DNA of 64,000 nucleotides from Paenibacillus harenae. GTDB taxonomy: Bacteria; Bacillota; Bacilli; Paenibacillales; Paenibacillaceae. This document shows, in pieces, positions 50,516-59,601 of this stretch. The notes beneath the pieces were generated by a model. That model saw nothing but the letters and a program-made list of their open reading frames with translations, had not been told where the DNA came from and ran no database searches. The position numbers and the translations under genes are program-made. Numbering within the stretch: the stretch's first letter is position 1; each line of letters starts with the position of its first letter. The stretch lies in NCBI RefSeq assembly GCF_030812415.1, contig NZ_JAUSST010000002.1, forward strand, positions 682,001 to 746,000. The letters run 5' to 3'.

Positions 50516-50540
50516 ATCAGGATAAACGGGGGAATCCAAC

Positions 50541-52253
50541 ATGCGTCAAAGTCAATTGCTTATGCCTACCCTGCGGGAAGCGCCGTCTGAAGCGGAAGCC
50601 GTCAGCCATCAATTGCTGCTGCGGGCAGGTCTTGTCAGGCAGCTTGCCGCAGGAGTTTATACGTACTTGCCGCTCGGACGCCGCGTGCTGCGGAAGCTGG
50701 AGGCGATCGTTCGCGAGGAAATGGATAAGGCGGGCGGCCAAGAGGTTCTGATGCCGGCGCTGCAGCCCGCGGAGCTATGGCGCCAATCCGGCCGCTACGA
50801 GGTGTACGGGCCGGAGCTTGTAAGGCTACGCGATCGCCATGATCGGGAGTTCGCGCTTGGTCCGACGCATGAAGAGGTGATTTCGGCGCTGATGCGGGGA
50901 GAGATCAGCTCTTATCGCCAATTGCCGGCTACGCTCTATCAGATTCAGACTAAGTTTCGCGACGAGCAGCGTCCTCGCTACGGCCTGCTGCGCGGCCGAG
51001 AATTTCTGATGAAGGACGCTTACTCGTTCGATGCGGACTGGGAAGGCCTCCATCGCAGCTATGTTGCGATGTACGATGCCTATCATCGCATATTCGCGCG
51101 CTGCGGCTTGAACTTCCGAGCGGTGGAGGCGGATGCGGGCTCGATTGGCGGCGAAGGAGGCACGCATGAGTTTATGGCGCTCGCCGATATCGGCGAGGAT
51201 ACGATCGCCTCGTGCACCTGCTGCGATTATGCGGCCAATCTGGAGAAGGCGGAGTACGGAATAGCGACGAATGATAAAGCTGACGTAGTTGAACCGACAA
51301 AGACTAAACGGCTGCATACGCCAGGCAGCAAGACAATCGTACAGCTTAAGGAATCGCTTGGTCTTGAAGCTACCGCATTCATCAAGACGCTCATCTTCAT
51401 CGCGGACGGTAAACCGGTAGCGATCCTCGTGAGAGGCGATCACGAGGTAAATGATATCAAAGTGAAGCAAGCGCTAGGCGTCGTCTCTCTCGCGCTTGCC
51501 GATCAGGAGACGACCGAGCGGGTGACGGGCGCGCCAACGGGCTTCGCAGGTCCAGTCGGTTTGACCATTCCGGTTTACGCGGATATAGCGGCAGCACAAA
51601 TATCGTCTGCCATCGTCGGAGCGAACGAAGAGGATTACCATCTTGTTGACGTTCAGCCAGGCGTTCATTTCACCTATGAAGCGAGCGGCGATTATCGCAA
51701 TGCGGCGATGGGCGACCGTTGCCCTCGCTGCGAGGAAGGCCGGCTGCAATTCAATCGGGGTATCGAGATCGGACATGTATTCAAGCTGGGGACGAAATAC
51801 AGCGAAGCGATGGAAGCGACGTTCCTCGATGCGGCGGGCAAGGCGCAGCCGCTCATTATGGGCTGTTACGGCATTGGCGTCTCGCGACTGCTATCTGCCG
51901 TCATTGAGCAGCATGCCGATGAACAAGGTATCGTGTGGCCGGCATCGATTGCGCCATATCGCGTCCATATCGTGCCGGTGTCGGCAAAGGACCAGACCCA
52001 GATGGCGCTCGCCCTTCAATTGGCCGAACGCTTGGAGGCAGCCGGCATCGAATGGCTTCTTGACGATCGGGACGAGAGGCCGGGCGTTAAGTTCAAGGAT
52101 GCCGATCTGATCGGCATACCTCTGCGCATAACGGTGGGCAGACAAGCCGCGAGCGGCATCGTCGAGGTGAAACGACGGAGCGAGGCGGCCGCGAAGGAGC
52201 TATCGATCGAAGAAGCGCTTACAATGGCGTCAATGCTGGCAGTTGAACACTAG
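50541..52253 (+). CDS. proS: prolyl-tRNA synthetase
   Basis: This 570-residue class II synthetase of the bacterial type attaches proline to tRNA-Pro. Motif 2 is in [20 protein letters not shown] (about 137-156). An editing insertion domain follows (about 240-390), motif 3 is in [17 protein letters not shown], and the C-terminal anticodon-binding domain includes [11 protein letters not shown] and [17 protein letters not shown]. Its expression is controlled by the T-box leader just upstream. Confidence 0.97.
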   Translation: MRQSQLLMPTLREAPSEAEAVSHQLLLRAGLVRQLAAGVYTYLPLGRRVLRKLEAIVREEMDKAGGQEVLMPALQPAELWRQSGRYEVYGPELVRLRDRHDREFALGPTHEEVISALMRGEISSYRQLPATLYQIQTKFRDEQRPRYGLLRGREFLMKDAYSFDADWEGLHRSYVAMYDAYHRIFARCGLNFRAVEADAGSIGGEGGTHEFMALADIGEDTIASCTCCDYAANLEKAEYGIATNDKADVVEPTKTKRLHTPGSKTIVQLKESLGLEATAFIKTLIFIADGKPVAILVRGDHEVNDIKVKQALGVVSLALADQETTERVTGAPTGFAGPVGLTIPVYADIAAAQISSAIVGANEEDYHLVDVQPGVHFTYEASGDYRNAAMGDRCPRCEEGRLQFNRGIEIGHVFKLGTKYSEAMEATFLDAAGKAQPLIMGCYGIGVSRLLSAVIEQHADEQGIVWPASIAPYRVHIVPVSAKDQTQMALALQLAERLEAAGIEWLLDDRDERPGVKFKDADLIGIPLRITVGRQAASGIVEVKRRSEAAAKELSIEEALTMASMLAVEH

Positions 52254-52265
52254 TTGTACAGGTGG

Positions 52266-52312
52266 GGGACAATCCGCGATTTCCAGGCGGGCTTGTTCCC
52301 TTTTTTCGTAAA
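52266..52312 (+). terminator. rho-independent terminator of proS
   Basis: The arms GGGACAATCCGC and GCGGGCTTGTTCCC pair around a short loop and are followed by six T. Confidence 0.85.
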
Positions 52313-52441
52313 CAGGCGCCCGATTCCATAAAATTAGTCAATAATCCAAGTTGCCATTACATAAGATGGAGTATAAGATAATGGTAAGAACAAATTATCA
52401 GATTATTTCGTCAACTATCATGAAGCAAGGGAGGGATTGCC

Positions 52442-53038
52442 GTGAACAAGAGCTATGAAGTCGAATATTGCAATTTAGAACTGCGATTTGACCGCCGGCA
52501 AATCCAAAATCTCATCCGCGATCTGATTCAGGAAGGGTACTCCTTATATTGGAGCGAGACGGAGGGTCAGTTTCTCGTATCGATTCGCACCGGCCGCAAG
52601 CTCGTCAAGCTTCGGTTCCAACGAATGAAGAGCCGGTACAAGATTGTCGGAGACTATATCATTAAAGACGAGAAGCTGTCAGAGTTGATCGAGAAGCTGA
52701 TTAATGACACACGTGGACATGCGGTAGTGAAGCGAATCAAAGATCGTCAAATCGTCATTGAGAGCATCATGTTCGGTGAGATTATACGACTCGTGGAGGT
52801 GTCAGGTATGGAACATCGGATTATTTATCAGAAGAAGCCTTTCGTAACGATAGAGGAAATGATTAAAGCGTTCCAATCGAAGAGAGCGGAAGAGAGGGCA
52901 ATCGTCCTGCGCTACGAGCTTGATTACGAGCTGTCGATGCTGTTCGACGCACTGCAGGATGGCAATGAGGAAGCGGCAAACGCATCGAAGGAGAAGCTGG
53001 CTGTTCTTCGAACGGAAATGCTGCAGCTTGAATTATAG
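52442..53038 (+). CDS. conserved-looking protein of unknown function
   Basis: This 198-residue soluble protein is rich in Arg, Lys, Glu and Ile. It has a likely beta-rich first half (LELRFDRRQIQNLIRDLI, then LYWSETEGQFLVSI) and a helical C-terminal third (RAEERAIVLRYELDYELSML). No catalytic motif, signal or membrane segment is seen. It starts with GTG after AGGGAGGG and has its own terminator, so it is monocistronic. A possible promoter (TTGCCA, 17 bases, TAAGAT) lies at about 52350-52380. Family not recognised. Confidence 0.7.
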   Translation: MNKSYEVEYCNLELRFDRRQIQNLIRDLIQEGYSLYWSETEGQFLVSIRTGRKLVKLRFQRMKSRYKIVGDYIIKDEKLSELIEKLINDTRGHAVVKRIKDRQIVIESIMFGEIIRLVEVSGMEHRIIYQKKPFVTIEEMIKAFQSKRAEERAIVLRYELDYELSMLFDALQDGNEEAANASKEKLAVLRTEMLQLEL

Positions 53039-53068
53039 GGATGAAAATTTTTTTCATCACAAAAAGCT

Positions 53069-53116
53069 AAACGATCGAATGCTGACTAAGCTTTTCCAGC
53101 GTTTGATCGTTTTTCT
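53069..53116 (+). terminator. rho-independent terminator
   Basis: AAACGATCGAATGCTG pairs imperfectly with CAGCGTTTGATCGTTT and is followed by T-rich sequence. Confidence 0.8.
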
Positions 53117-53324
53117 GTTGTGCCTATTTCACTGCATTCGCGGCTTGAAATCGGCGCGGGGCTTGATATTACGGCTATTTATAAGATAAACTTTTAGAAG
53201 CGGTCAATAATTCTAATGTGCGCAAAACGATATTTTTTCATGCAAATAGTTTTCATTCGGCTGCAAAAGGAGTAGAATAAAGACATTGCAACGCAAATAA
53301 AAAACAAAGGATGGAAGAAACCAA

Positions 53325-54737
53325 ATGTCGAAACAGCAAATTGGCGTAATCGGACTGGCAGTAATGGGCAAAAACTTGGCACTCAATATCGAGAGCAGAG
53401 GTTTCACGGTATCGGTATTCAACCGTTCCCGCGAGAAGACAGACGATCTTGTACAAGAAGCAGCAGGCAAAAACCTCGTTCCTACTTATACGATCGAAGA
53501 GTTCGTGCAATCGCTTGAAGTACCGCGCAAAATCCTTATCATGGTACAAGCCGGCGCAGGCACCGACGCTACAATCGATTCGCTTGTTCCGCACTTGGAG
53601 CAAGGCGACATCATTATCGACGGCGGCAACGCTTATTTCCCTGACACGGTTCGCCGCAGCAAAGACCTTGAAGCTAAGGGCTTCCGCTTCATCGGTACTG
53701 GCGTATCCGGCGGCGAAGAAGGCGCTTTGAAAGGCCCTTCGATCATGCCGGGCGGACAAAAATCGGCTTACGAGCTCGTTGAACCGATCTTGACTGCAAT
53801 TTCGGCGAAAGTCGGCGAAGACGCATGCTGCACATACATCGGACCAGACGGTGCAGGTCACTATGTGAAGATGGTTCATAACGGCATCGAGTATGGCGAT
53901 ATGCAGCTCATTTGCGAAGCTTACGACCTGCTTAAGAACGTCCTTGACGTTAGCGCGGAAGAACTTCACGAGATTTTCACGGAATGGAACAAAGGCGAGC
54001 TTGACAGCTACCTGATCGAAATTACGCGCGACATCTTCTCCAGATACGACGAAGAGACGGGCAAACCGATGGTTGACGTCATTCTTGACTCCGCCGGCCA
54101 GAAGGGTACCGGCAAATGGACAAGCCAAAGCGCGCTTGATCTGGGCGTGCCTTTGTCGATCATTACGGAATCGGTATTCACTCGCTTCCTGTCCGCTATG
54201 AAGGAAGAGCGCGTTGCAGCAAGCAAAGTGCTTAGCGGTCCTGCCAAGAAGCCTTTCCAAGGCGACAGAGCGGCATTCATCGAAGCGGTTCGCAAAGCAT
54301 TGTTCGCATCCAAAATCTGCTCGTACGCACAAGGCTTCGCGCAAATGCGCGCTGCTTCCGAAGAGTACGGCTGGGATCTTCGCTACGGCGACATCGCGAT
54401 GATCTTCCGCGGCGGCTGCATCATCCGCGCGCGCTTCCTGCAAAACATCAAAGACGCGTACGATCGCGATCCAGGCCTTCGCAACCTGCTCCTCGATCCT
54501 TACTTCAAGGAAATCGTCGAGTCGTACCAAGGCGCATGGCGCGAAGTGGTATCGATCGCTATCGCTAACGGCGTACCTGTCCCTGCTTTCGCAAGCGCGA
54601 TCGCTTACTTCGACAGCTACCGCACGGAGCGTCTGCCAGCTAACCTGCTGCAAGCGCAACGCGACTATTTCGGAGCGCATACGTTCAAGCGCATCGACAA
54701 AGAAGGCACGTTCCACTACAACTGGATTCAATCCTAA
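53325..54737 (+). CDS. gndA: 6-phosphogluconate dehydrogenase, decarboxylating
   Basis: This 470-residue enzyme converts 6-phosphogluconate to ribulose 5-phosphate with reduction of NADP+. The N-terminal cofactor motif is [17 protein letters not shown]. The substrate region follows ([20 protein letters not shown]; catalytic Lys and Glu in [15 protein letters not shown]), and the C-terminal helical domain begins near [17 protein letters not shown]. The length is normal and codon use is strongly biased, as expected of a highly expressed gene. Its product is the same intermediate family that the D-arabinose pathway at 1-2331 would feed, but it is not linked to that locus. Confidence 0.97.
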   Translation: MSKQQIGVIGLAVMGKNLALNIESRGFTVSVFNRSREKTDDLVQEAAGKNLVPTYTIEEFVQSLEVPRKILIMVQAGAGTDATIDSLVPHLEQGDIIIDGGNAYFPDTVRRSKDLEAKGFRFIGTGVSGGEEGALKGPSIMPGGQKSAYELVEPILTAISAKVGEDACCTYIGPDGAGHYVKMVHNGIEYGDMQLICEAYDLLKNVLDVSAEELHEIFTEWNKGELDSYLIEITRDIFSRYDEETGKPMVDVILDSAGQKGTGKWTSQSALDLGVPLSIITESVFTRFLSAMKEERVAASKVLSGPAKKPFQGDRAAFIEAVRKALFASKICSYAQGFAQMRAASEEYGWDLRYGDIAMIFRGGCIIRARFLQNIKDAYDRDPGLRNLLLDPYFKEIVESYQGAWREVVSIAIANGVPVPAFASAIAYFDSYRTERLPANLLQAQRDYFGAHTFKRIDKEGTFHYNWIQS

Positions 54738-54740
54738 TCG

Positions 54741-55073
54741 TCAGCGCCCGCGGGGCGAACGATTATCGGTTTTGTTCGGATTGATGCCGTATGCGGCTTC
54801 CCGCAGCCAATCGCGCAATCGATCGGCTTCTTGATCGCAGCAATTTCTGCGGTTAATCAGGGACATGGCTGCTTCGGCAAAGTAATGAAAGTTTTGCAAT
54901 AAGCGTGGCTGCGTGAGATCCATTAAGGCGGGATCCTCATCAGCCACCTTTTTTTTGATATACTCAAGCATCCATATGACGTCCGCGCGGCATAGCGGGT
55001 GATCGGGATTCAGTATGCGGTCGATCTGCGATTCGGTACGCTGAGGCGGAGGCAAATCCAGCTCGTTATTCAT
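54741..55073 (-). CDS. small protein of unknown function
   Basis: This 110-residue acidic, helical protein (NNELDLPPPQRTESQIDRIL, then WMLEYIKKKVADEDPAL) has a Cys pair in RRNCCDQEADRL. It is convergent with gndA, and its stop lies three bases from that gene's stop. The ATG at 55073 follows AGGAG at a rather long spacing. The frame stays open upstream but would then run antisense through aroK. Family not recognised. Confidence 0.6.
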   Translation of the reverse strand: MNNELDLPPPQRTESQIDRILNPDHPLCRADVIWMLEYIKKKVADEDPALMDLTQPRLLQNFHYFAEAAMSLINRRNCCDQEADRLRDWLREAAYGINPNKTDNRSPRGR

Positions 55074-55221
55074 CTCTAGCTTCACTCCTGTCCGGAAGTT
55101 ATGCATCTTTAACATCCATACGGCATATGCAACTTTTTTATACCCTAGAATTGAAAAAAAATGATATGATGTTGGGGAATATATGCGATGGATCAATAGG
55201 AAAAAGGGTGGATCAGCTACA

Positions 55222-55746
55222 ATGGAACGGCAGCATGGTAACAAACTGATTTTGGTTGGCTTCATGGGAACAGGCAAATCAACCGTCAGCAAACTGCTCG
55301 CCAGCCGCCTCGAATGCAAGCGCGTTGACGTTGACGAGCGGATCGTGAGCAGCACGGGACATGCGATATCGGACATATTCGCCGAGAGCGGGGAAGAGGG
55401 CTTCCGGGATATCGAGGCGCGCGTGCTGGCGGACATCCTGGCAAACGATGCGCCGTCCGTCATTGCAACGGGTGGCGGAGCGGTGCTTCGCGAGGCGAAC
55501 CGGGACCTGATGCTGGCATCGGGACTTGTCGTTGCGCTAACGGCTGACGCTGCTCGGATTATTGACAGAGTACAGTCGGACGACGCTCGCCCGCTGCTTC
55601 AAGGCGATGCCGCAAGCCGGGTGAATACTCTGCTGGAGCAGCGAAAGCATGCCTACGACTTTGCGCATATCGCCGTAGATACGACAAGCTTGACGGCAGA
55701 CGAAGTTGTTGCGGTTATTATGGAACATTGGGGCAAGAAGCAGTAG
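55222..55746 (+). CDS. aroK: shikimate kinase
   Basis: This 174-residue enzyme phosphorylates shikimate, the fifth step of the aromatic pathway. It shows Walker A GFMGTGKSTVSKLLA (about 14-28), the substrate-binding RVDVDERI, then SGEEGFRDIEARVL, the GGG loop ATGGGAVLRE and the lid Arg in DDARPLL. I chose the ATG at 55222 after AAGGGTGG. The EPSP synthase gene follows by 36 bases, so two adjacent-step genes are paired. Confidence 0.95.
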   Translation: MERQHGNKLILVGFMGTGKSTVSKLLASRLECKRVDVDERIVSSTGHAISDIFAESGEEGFRDIEARVLADILANDAPSVIATGGGAVLREANRDLMLASGLVVALTADAARIIDRVQSDDARPLLQGDAASRVNTLLEQRKHAYDFAHIAVDTTSLTADEVVAVIMEHWGKKQ

Positions 55747-55782
55747 AGGATACTATTATAGTAAAAGGAGATCATACGAACT

Positions 55783-57078
55783 ATGGACGTTTTAGTGACA
55801 CCTACTCCAAAGCTACAAGGGGAAATTCAAGCGCTTTCCTCCAAAAACTATACGACGCGCTACTTGCTGGTAGCCGCGCTTGCCGATGGAACGAGCACGA
55901 TCTATTATCCTGCGCACAGCGAGGACAGCGATGCGATGCGCCGCTGTATTCGCGCTCTCGGCGCAATCGTGGAAGAGGATGACGAGAAGATCGTCATTAC
56001 CGGCTTCGGCCGCAATCCGAAGCCTGCCGAACAACTGGATGTAGGCAATGCGGGAGCGGTGCTTCGTTTCTTGATGGCAATCGCAGCGCTATGCCCCGAC
56101 ATTACGTTTATTAACCGTTACCCGGATTCGCTCGGCAAGCGCCCGCATGACGATCTGATCGAATCGCTCAGCTCGATGGGCGTGAAGATCGAGCATCGCG
56201 AAGGCAAGCTGCCGATTCGCATCCAAGGCGGCAAGCCGAAGGGCGGCCGCATTCAAGTATCCGGCAATATCAGCTCGCAGTTCCTGAGCGCGCTGCTGTT
56301 CTTGACGCCGCTGCTGGAGGAAGACAGCGAGATTGAAGTGCTGCATGATCTGAAGTCGAAGGTCGTAGTCGGCCAGACGCTGGAAGTATTGGAACAGGCG
56401 GGTATCGTTATCCACGCGGATGATGATTACATGCGCTTCCGCGTTCCAGGAAACCAAAGTTATGCGGCGAAGACGTATTCGGTGCAGGGCGACTACCCGG
56501 GCTCGGCAGCCATTCTTGCGGCTGCTGCGGTTACGCAATCCGATGTTATCGTTCATCGCCTCGAAGAGCGCAGCAAGCAAGGCGAGCGCGCCGTAGTGGA
56601 TGTGCTCAAGATGATGGAAACGCCGCTCACGCACGAGAACGGCATCGTCCATGTGAAGGGCAATGGCAAGCTGAAAGCCGTCGAATTCGATGGCGACCAT
56701 GCAACCGATGCCGTGCTTGCGATGGTAGCGGCTGCCGTATTCGCAGAAGGCACATCGCGCTTCTATAACGTAGAGAACCTAAGATACAAGGAATGCGACC
56801 GGATTACCGACTACCTGAACGAGCTACGCAAAGCAGGAGCGAATGTTGAGGAGCGTCAAGCGGAAATTATCGTTCATGGACGTCCGGAGGGCGTTGAGGG
56901 CGGCGTTGAGATTAATGCGCACTACGACCATCGCGTTATTATGGCGCTTACGATTGTAGGTTTGCGCTCGAAAGAGCCGATCCGAATTCGTGACGCGCAT
57001 CATGTCGCCAAGTCTTATCCGATTTACTTCGACCATCTAAAGGCGCTTGGCGCGAATGTGGAATGGATCGAAGCGTAA
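55783..57078 (+). CDS. aroA: 3-phosphoshikimate 1-carboxyvinyltransferase (EPSP synthase), divergent type
   Basis: This 431-residue enzyme makes EPSP from shikimate 3-phosphate and PEP. The family motifs are there but altered: SKNYTTRYLLVAALADGTS in place of SKSITNRALLLAALAxG, LDVGNAGAVLRFLMA in place of GNAGTAMRPL, LGKRPHDDLIESLSSMG, SGNISSQFLSALLFLTPL, and LRYKECDRI in place of LRxKESDRI. By E. coli numbering the T97 and P101 positions near the PEP/glyphosate site are Ala and Phe. Length and order of motifs are normal, and the gene follows aroK, so function is probable. Confidence 0.92.
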   Translation: MDVLVTPTPKLQGEIQALSSKNYTTRYLLVAALADGTSTIYYPAHSEDSDAMRRCIRALGAIVEEDDEKIVITGFGRNPKPAEQLDVGNAGAVLRFLMAIAALCPDITFINRYPDSLGKRPHDDLIESLSSMGVKIEHREGKLPIRIQGGKPKGGRIQVSGNISSQFLSALLFLTPLLEEDSEIEVLHDLKSKVVVGQTLEVLEQAGIVIHADDDYMRFRVPGNQSYAAKTYSVQGDYPGSAAILAAAAVTQSDVIVHRLEERSKQGERAVVDVLKMMETPLTHENGIVHVKGNGKLKAVEFDGDHATDAVLAMVAAAVFAEGTSRFYNVENLRYKECDRITDYLNELRKAGANVEERQAEIIVHGRPEGVEGGVEINAHYDHRVIMALTIVGLRSKEPIRIRDAHHVAKSYPIYFDHLKALGANVEWIEA

Positions 57079-57112
57079 TAGCGGTTCAAAACTAATGAAT
57101 TGAGGTGCGGCA

Positions 57113-57541
57113 ATGGCGTATCAACACCCGTCTCGAGAGGAAATAAAGTCGATTCTGCAAGGCAGTACGACGATCGCGGTCGTCGGACTGTCGGATAAGC
57201 CCGACCGCGTATCGTACATGGTGTCCGAAGCGATGCAAGCCAAGGGGTATACGATCATTCCGGTAAACCCGAACGCTGACAGCATACTTGGACAGAAGAG
57301 TTATCCTAGCCTTAAAGATATTCCTTTCCCCGTCGATATCGTCAACGTGTTCAGACGCAGCGAGCATACGCCTCCCGTGGCCGAAGAGGCTGCAGCGATC
57401 GGCGCGAAAACGTTATGGCTGCAGCTCGGCATCTCGAGCGAGGAAGCAGCTTCGATAGCGGTGGCCGGCGGCCTCACTGTCATTATGGATCGTTGCATTA
57501 AGGTGGAGGATTCGATCCTTCTACCGAAAGGCAAGCAGTAA
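57113..57541 (+). CDS. CoA-binding-domain protein (YccU type)
   Basis: This 142-residue protein with a single Rossmann-type CoA-binding domain carries AVVGLSDKPDRVSYMVSEAM (about 23-42), YTIIPVNPN, YPSLKDIPFPVDIVNVFR and LWLQLGISSEEAA. It resembles the small stand-alone YccU-like proteins. The exact function is unknown. It starts 34 bases after aroA and a terminator follows. Confidence 0.9.
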   Translation: MAYQHPSREEIKSILQGSTTIAVVGLSDKPDRVSYMVSEAMQAKGYTIIPVNPNADSILGQKSYPSLKDIPFPVDIVNVFRRSEHTPPVAEEAAAIGAKTLWLQLGISSEEAASIAVAGGLTVIMDRCIKVEDSILLPKGKQ

Positions 57542-57548
57542 TTATAGG

Positions 57549-57580
57549 GCAAAGGGCGGGCCTTGAGGCTCGCCTTTTGC
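57549..57580 (+). terminator. rho-independent terminator
   Basis: GCAAAGGGCGGGCC pairs with GGCTCGCCTTTTGC around a TTGA loop, ending in T-rich sequence. It abuts the promoter of the next operon. Confidence 0.85.
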
Positions 57581-57581
57581 T

Positions 57582-57610
57582 TTGACAAATGAGGTTTATA
57601 CGCTTAACAT
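57582..57610 (+). promoter_or_regulatory. sigma-A promoter of the PTS operon
   Basis: A perfect -35 TTGACA (57582-57587) is followed after 17 bases by TAACAT (57605-57610). Transcription would start near 57617, leaving a leader of about 98 bases. Confidence 0.65.
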
Positions 57611-57634
57611 CGAAGTAGACATTTACGGACAAGG

Positions 57635-57676
57635 CGAAACGGCTCGCACCGTCCTTTGGCGGCGAGGAGCGTTTCG
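57635..57676 (+). other. leader hairpin upstream of the PTS permease gene
   Basis: CGAAACGGCTCGC pairs with GCGAGGAGCGTTTCG (one- and two-base interruptions) in the presumed leader RNA. There is no T-run. It could take part in antitermination-type or translational control of the PTS genes. Confidence 0.5.
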
Positions 57677-57714
57677 TTTCGGTGATAAATTCGTGAACGG
57701 ATAGGGGGTGCGTA

Positions 57715-59601
57715 ATGATCTCCATAGGAAGCTTTCAGCAGCTCGGCAGAGCGATCATGCTGCCGATGGTTGTGCTGCCTGCAGCGGCTATATTTCTTAG
57801 TCTAAGCCAGCTGCCATGGGACATGGTCGGCTTGCCCGGCATGTCCGGTTATTTGCAAGCGGCAAGCGGAGCCGTATTCATGTTTTTGCCTTACATATTT
57901 GCCGTCGGAATCGCGCTTGGCATGACCGGCAATGCATTGTCGGCAGGCATGGCTGCCCTTGTAGGGATGTTTATTTATGAAGGAATAACGGGCTCTGTAG
58001 AGGCTCAGATCGAGCCGACGGTGCTCATCGGCACGATTATCGGCGTGGCATCAGGCATAAGCCATGCGCAGTTCAAAAATCTCAAGCTGCCCGAATATAT
58101 ACAGTTTTTTGGCGGTCCGCGATTTGTGCCGCTGTTCGTCAGCTTTATTTCTCTGATCTTCTCCATCGGGATGGTCGGGGTAGCTCCGTATTTGCAGCGG
58201 TTATTGATTGATCTAGGCGACATTGTCGCCTCGGGTGGCGGCTTCGGCGTATTCCTTTACGGCTTCGTGCACCGGATACTCGTCGTATTCGGCCTGCATC
58301 ATCTCGTCAGCCACGTCTTCTGGTTCCAGATTGGCGGCTTTGAGACGGCAGCCGGCGAGATGGTTTATGGCGATCTGCCGCGTTTCTTCGCAGGCGACCC
58401 AACGGCGGGCTCGTTCATGGCAGGCATGTACCCGACCATGATGTTTGCTTTGCCTGCGATTGCGTTCGCGATCATTCACGAGGCGCGCGAGGATTTGAAG
58501 CCGAAAATCCGCAAGACGTTTATGTATGCCGCACTGTCTTCTTTCTTGACAGGTGTTACCGAACCGGTCGAATTCGCTTTCTTATTCGTCGCTCCCTACT
58601 TATACGTCGTTCATGCGCTGCTGTCCGGCATCATCATGTGGGTGACGTACGAGCTTGGCATTAAGCATGGCTTCTCGTTCTCGGGCGGCGCGATCGACTA
58701 CCTTATCAACGAACATTTGGCTACTCGCGGATGGCTGCTTATTCCGATAGGCGTCGTCGTCGGCTTGGTCTATTACTTTTTGTTCCGCTGGGCGATACGA
58801 AAGTTCCGTATCCCGACGCCGGGACGCGAGGAAGGCTCGCAGCTCGATGAATGGGCAGGCGACATTCCGTACCGCGCTCCGCTTATCCTCCAAGCAATCG
58901 GCGGCAAGCAAAATATCGTCCAAATGGAGTCCTGCATTACACGGCTGCGTCTTAAAGTGTCCAACGAGAAGCTGATCGACACGAACTCGCTCCGCAATCT
59001 CGGGGCAGCCGGCGTTATCAAGCTTGGCGGAGGACATGTCCAAGTCGTCTTCGGCACGTATTCCGAGCTTATACGCGAGGAAATGAGCAAGACGATCAAG
59101 CGCGATCAAGCGCAGGTACTGTTCAATTCGCCGATGCAAGGCAGAATGATTCCCCTTGAGGAAGTGCCCGATCCGATCTTCGCCGGCAAGCTGGTCGGAC
59201 AAGGCGTCGCGTTCATTCCCGATCGCGGAGAGCTCGTATCGCCGGTTAAAGGCGTCGTCATTCATATATATCCGACGATGCACGCCATAGGCATACGGAC
59301 GGAAGAAGGTCTTGAGGTTCTGCTCCATATCGGGATCGACACGTCGAAGCTGGCGGGCAAGTCGTACTTCAATGCCGTCGTGAAAGAGGGCGACGAGGTT
59401 GTGCCAGGCATGCTGCTCATCAGGTTCGACCTGCAGCGCGTCAAGAAGGAAAGCAAGTCGCTTGCGACCCCTATGGTCATAACGAACTCCGATCTCGTGC
59501 ACTCTTGGCGCTTTGCGCCGTTCAAAGCGGTGAAGAAAGGTCAGTCTTCGGTCTTATCGGTTGTACTTAAAGAGAGAAATGGTGGAGGGGAAGCACAATG
59601 A
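57715..59601 (+). CDS. PTS permease IICBA, glucose/N-acetylglucosamine family
   Basis: This 628-residue fused PTS transporter takes up and phosphorylates a hexose. Domain IIC covers about 1-370, with ten membrane segments, FGLHHLVSHVFWFQIGGF, LPRFFAGDPTAGSFMAG and FLTGVTEPVEFAFLFVAPYL. Domain IIB (about 390-465) has its phosphocysteine in QMESCITRLRLKV, and domain IIA (about 485-620) its phosphohistidine in EVLLHIGIDT. The family includes PtsG and NagE, and the sequence does not settle glucose versus N-acetylglucosamine. Enzyme I overlaps its 3' end by four bases. It has its own promoter and leader hairpin. Confidence 0.93.
   Translation: MISIGSFQQLGRAIMLPMVVLPAAAIFLSLSQLPWDMVGLPGMSGYLQAASGAVFMFLPYIFAVGIALGMTGNALSAGMAALVGMFIYEGITGSVEAQIEPTVLIGTIIGVASGISHAQFKNLKLPEYIQFFGGPRFVPLFVSFISLIFSIGMVGVAPYLQRLLIDLGDIVASGGGFGVFLYGFVHRILVVFGLHHLVSHVFWFQIGGFETAAGEMVYGDLPRFFAGDPTAGSFMAGMYPTMMFALPAIAFAIIHEAREDLKPKIRKTFMYAALSSFLTGVTEPVEFAFLFVAPYLYVVHALLSGIIMWVTYELGIKHGFSFSGGAIDYLINEHLATRGWLLIPIGVVVGLVYYFLFRWAIRKFRIPTPGREEGSQLDEWAGDIPYRAPLILQAIGGKQNIVQMESCITRLRLKVSNEKLIDTNSLRNLGAAGVIKLGGGHVQVVFGTYSELIREEMSKTIKRDQAQVLFNSPMQGRMIPLEEVPDPIFAGKLVGQGVAFIPDRGELVSPVKGVVIHIYPTMHAIGIRTEEGLEVLLHIGIDTSKLAGKSYFNAVVKEGDEVVPGMLLIRFDLQRVKKESKSLATPMVITNSDLVHSWRFAPFKAVKKGQSSVLSVVLKERNGGGEAQ

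Noticed and set aside
53253..54731. 492-codon open frame opposite gndA
   Set aside because: Antisense shadow of a strongly codon-biased gene; the translation has no family features while gndA is unmistakable.
54741..55463. 240-codon version of the minus-strand gene next to gndA
   Set aside because: The extra N-terminal part runs antisense through aroK; only the 110-residue form from 55073 has a plausible start.
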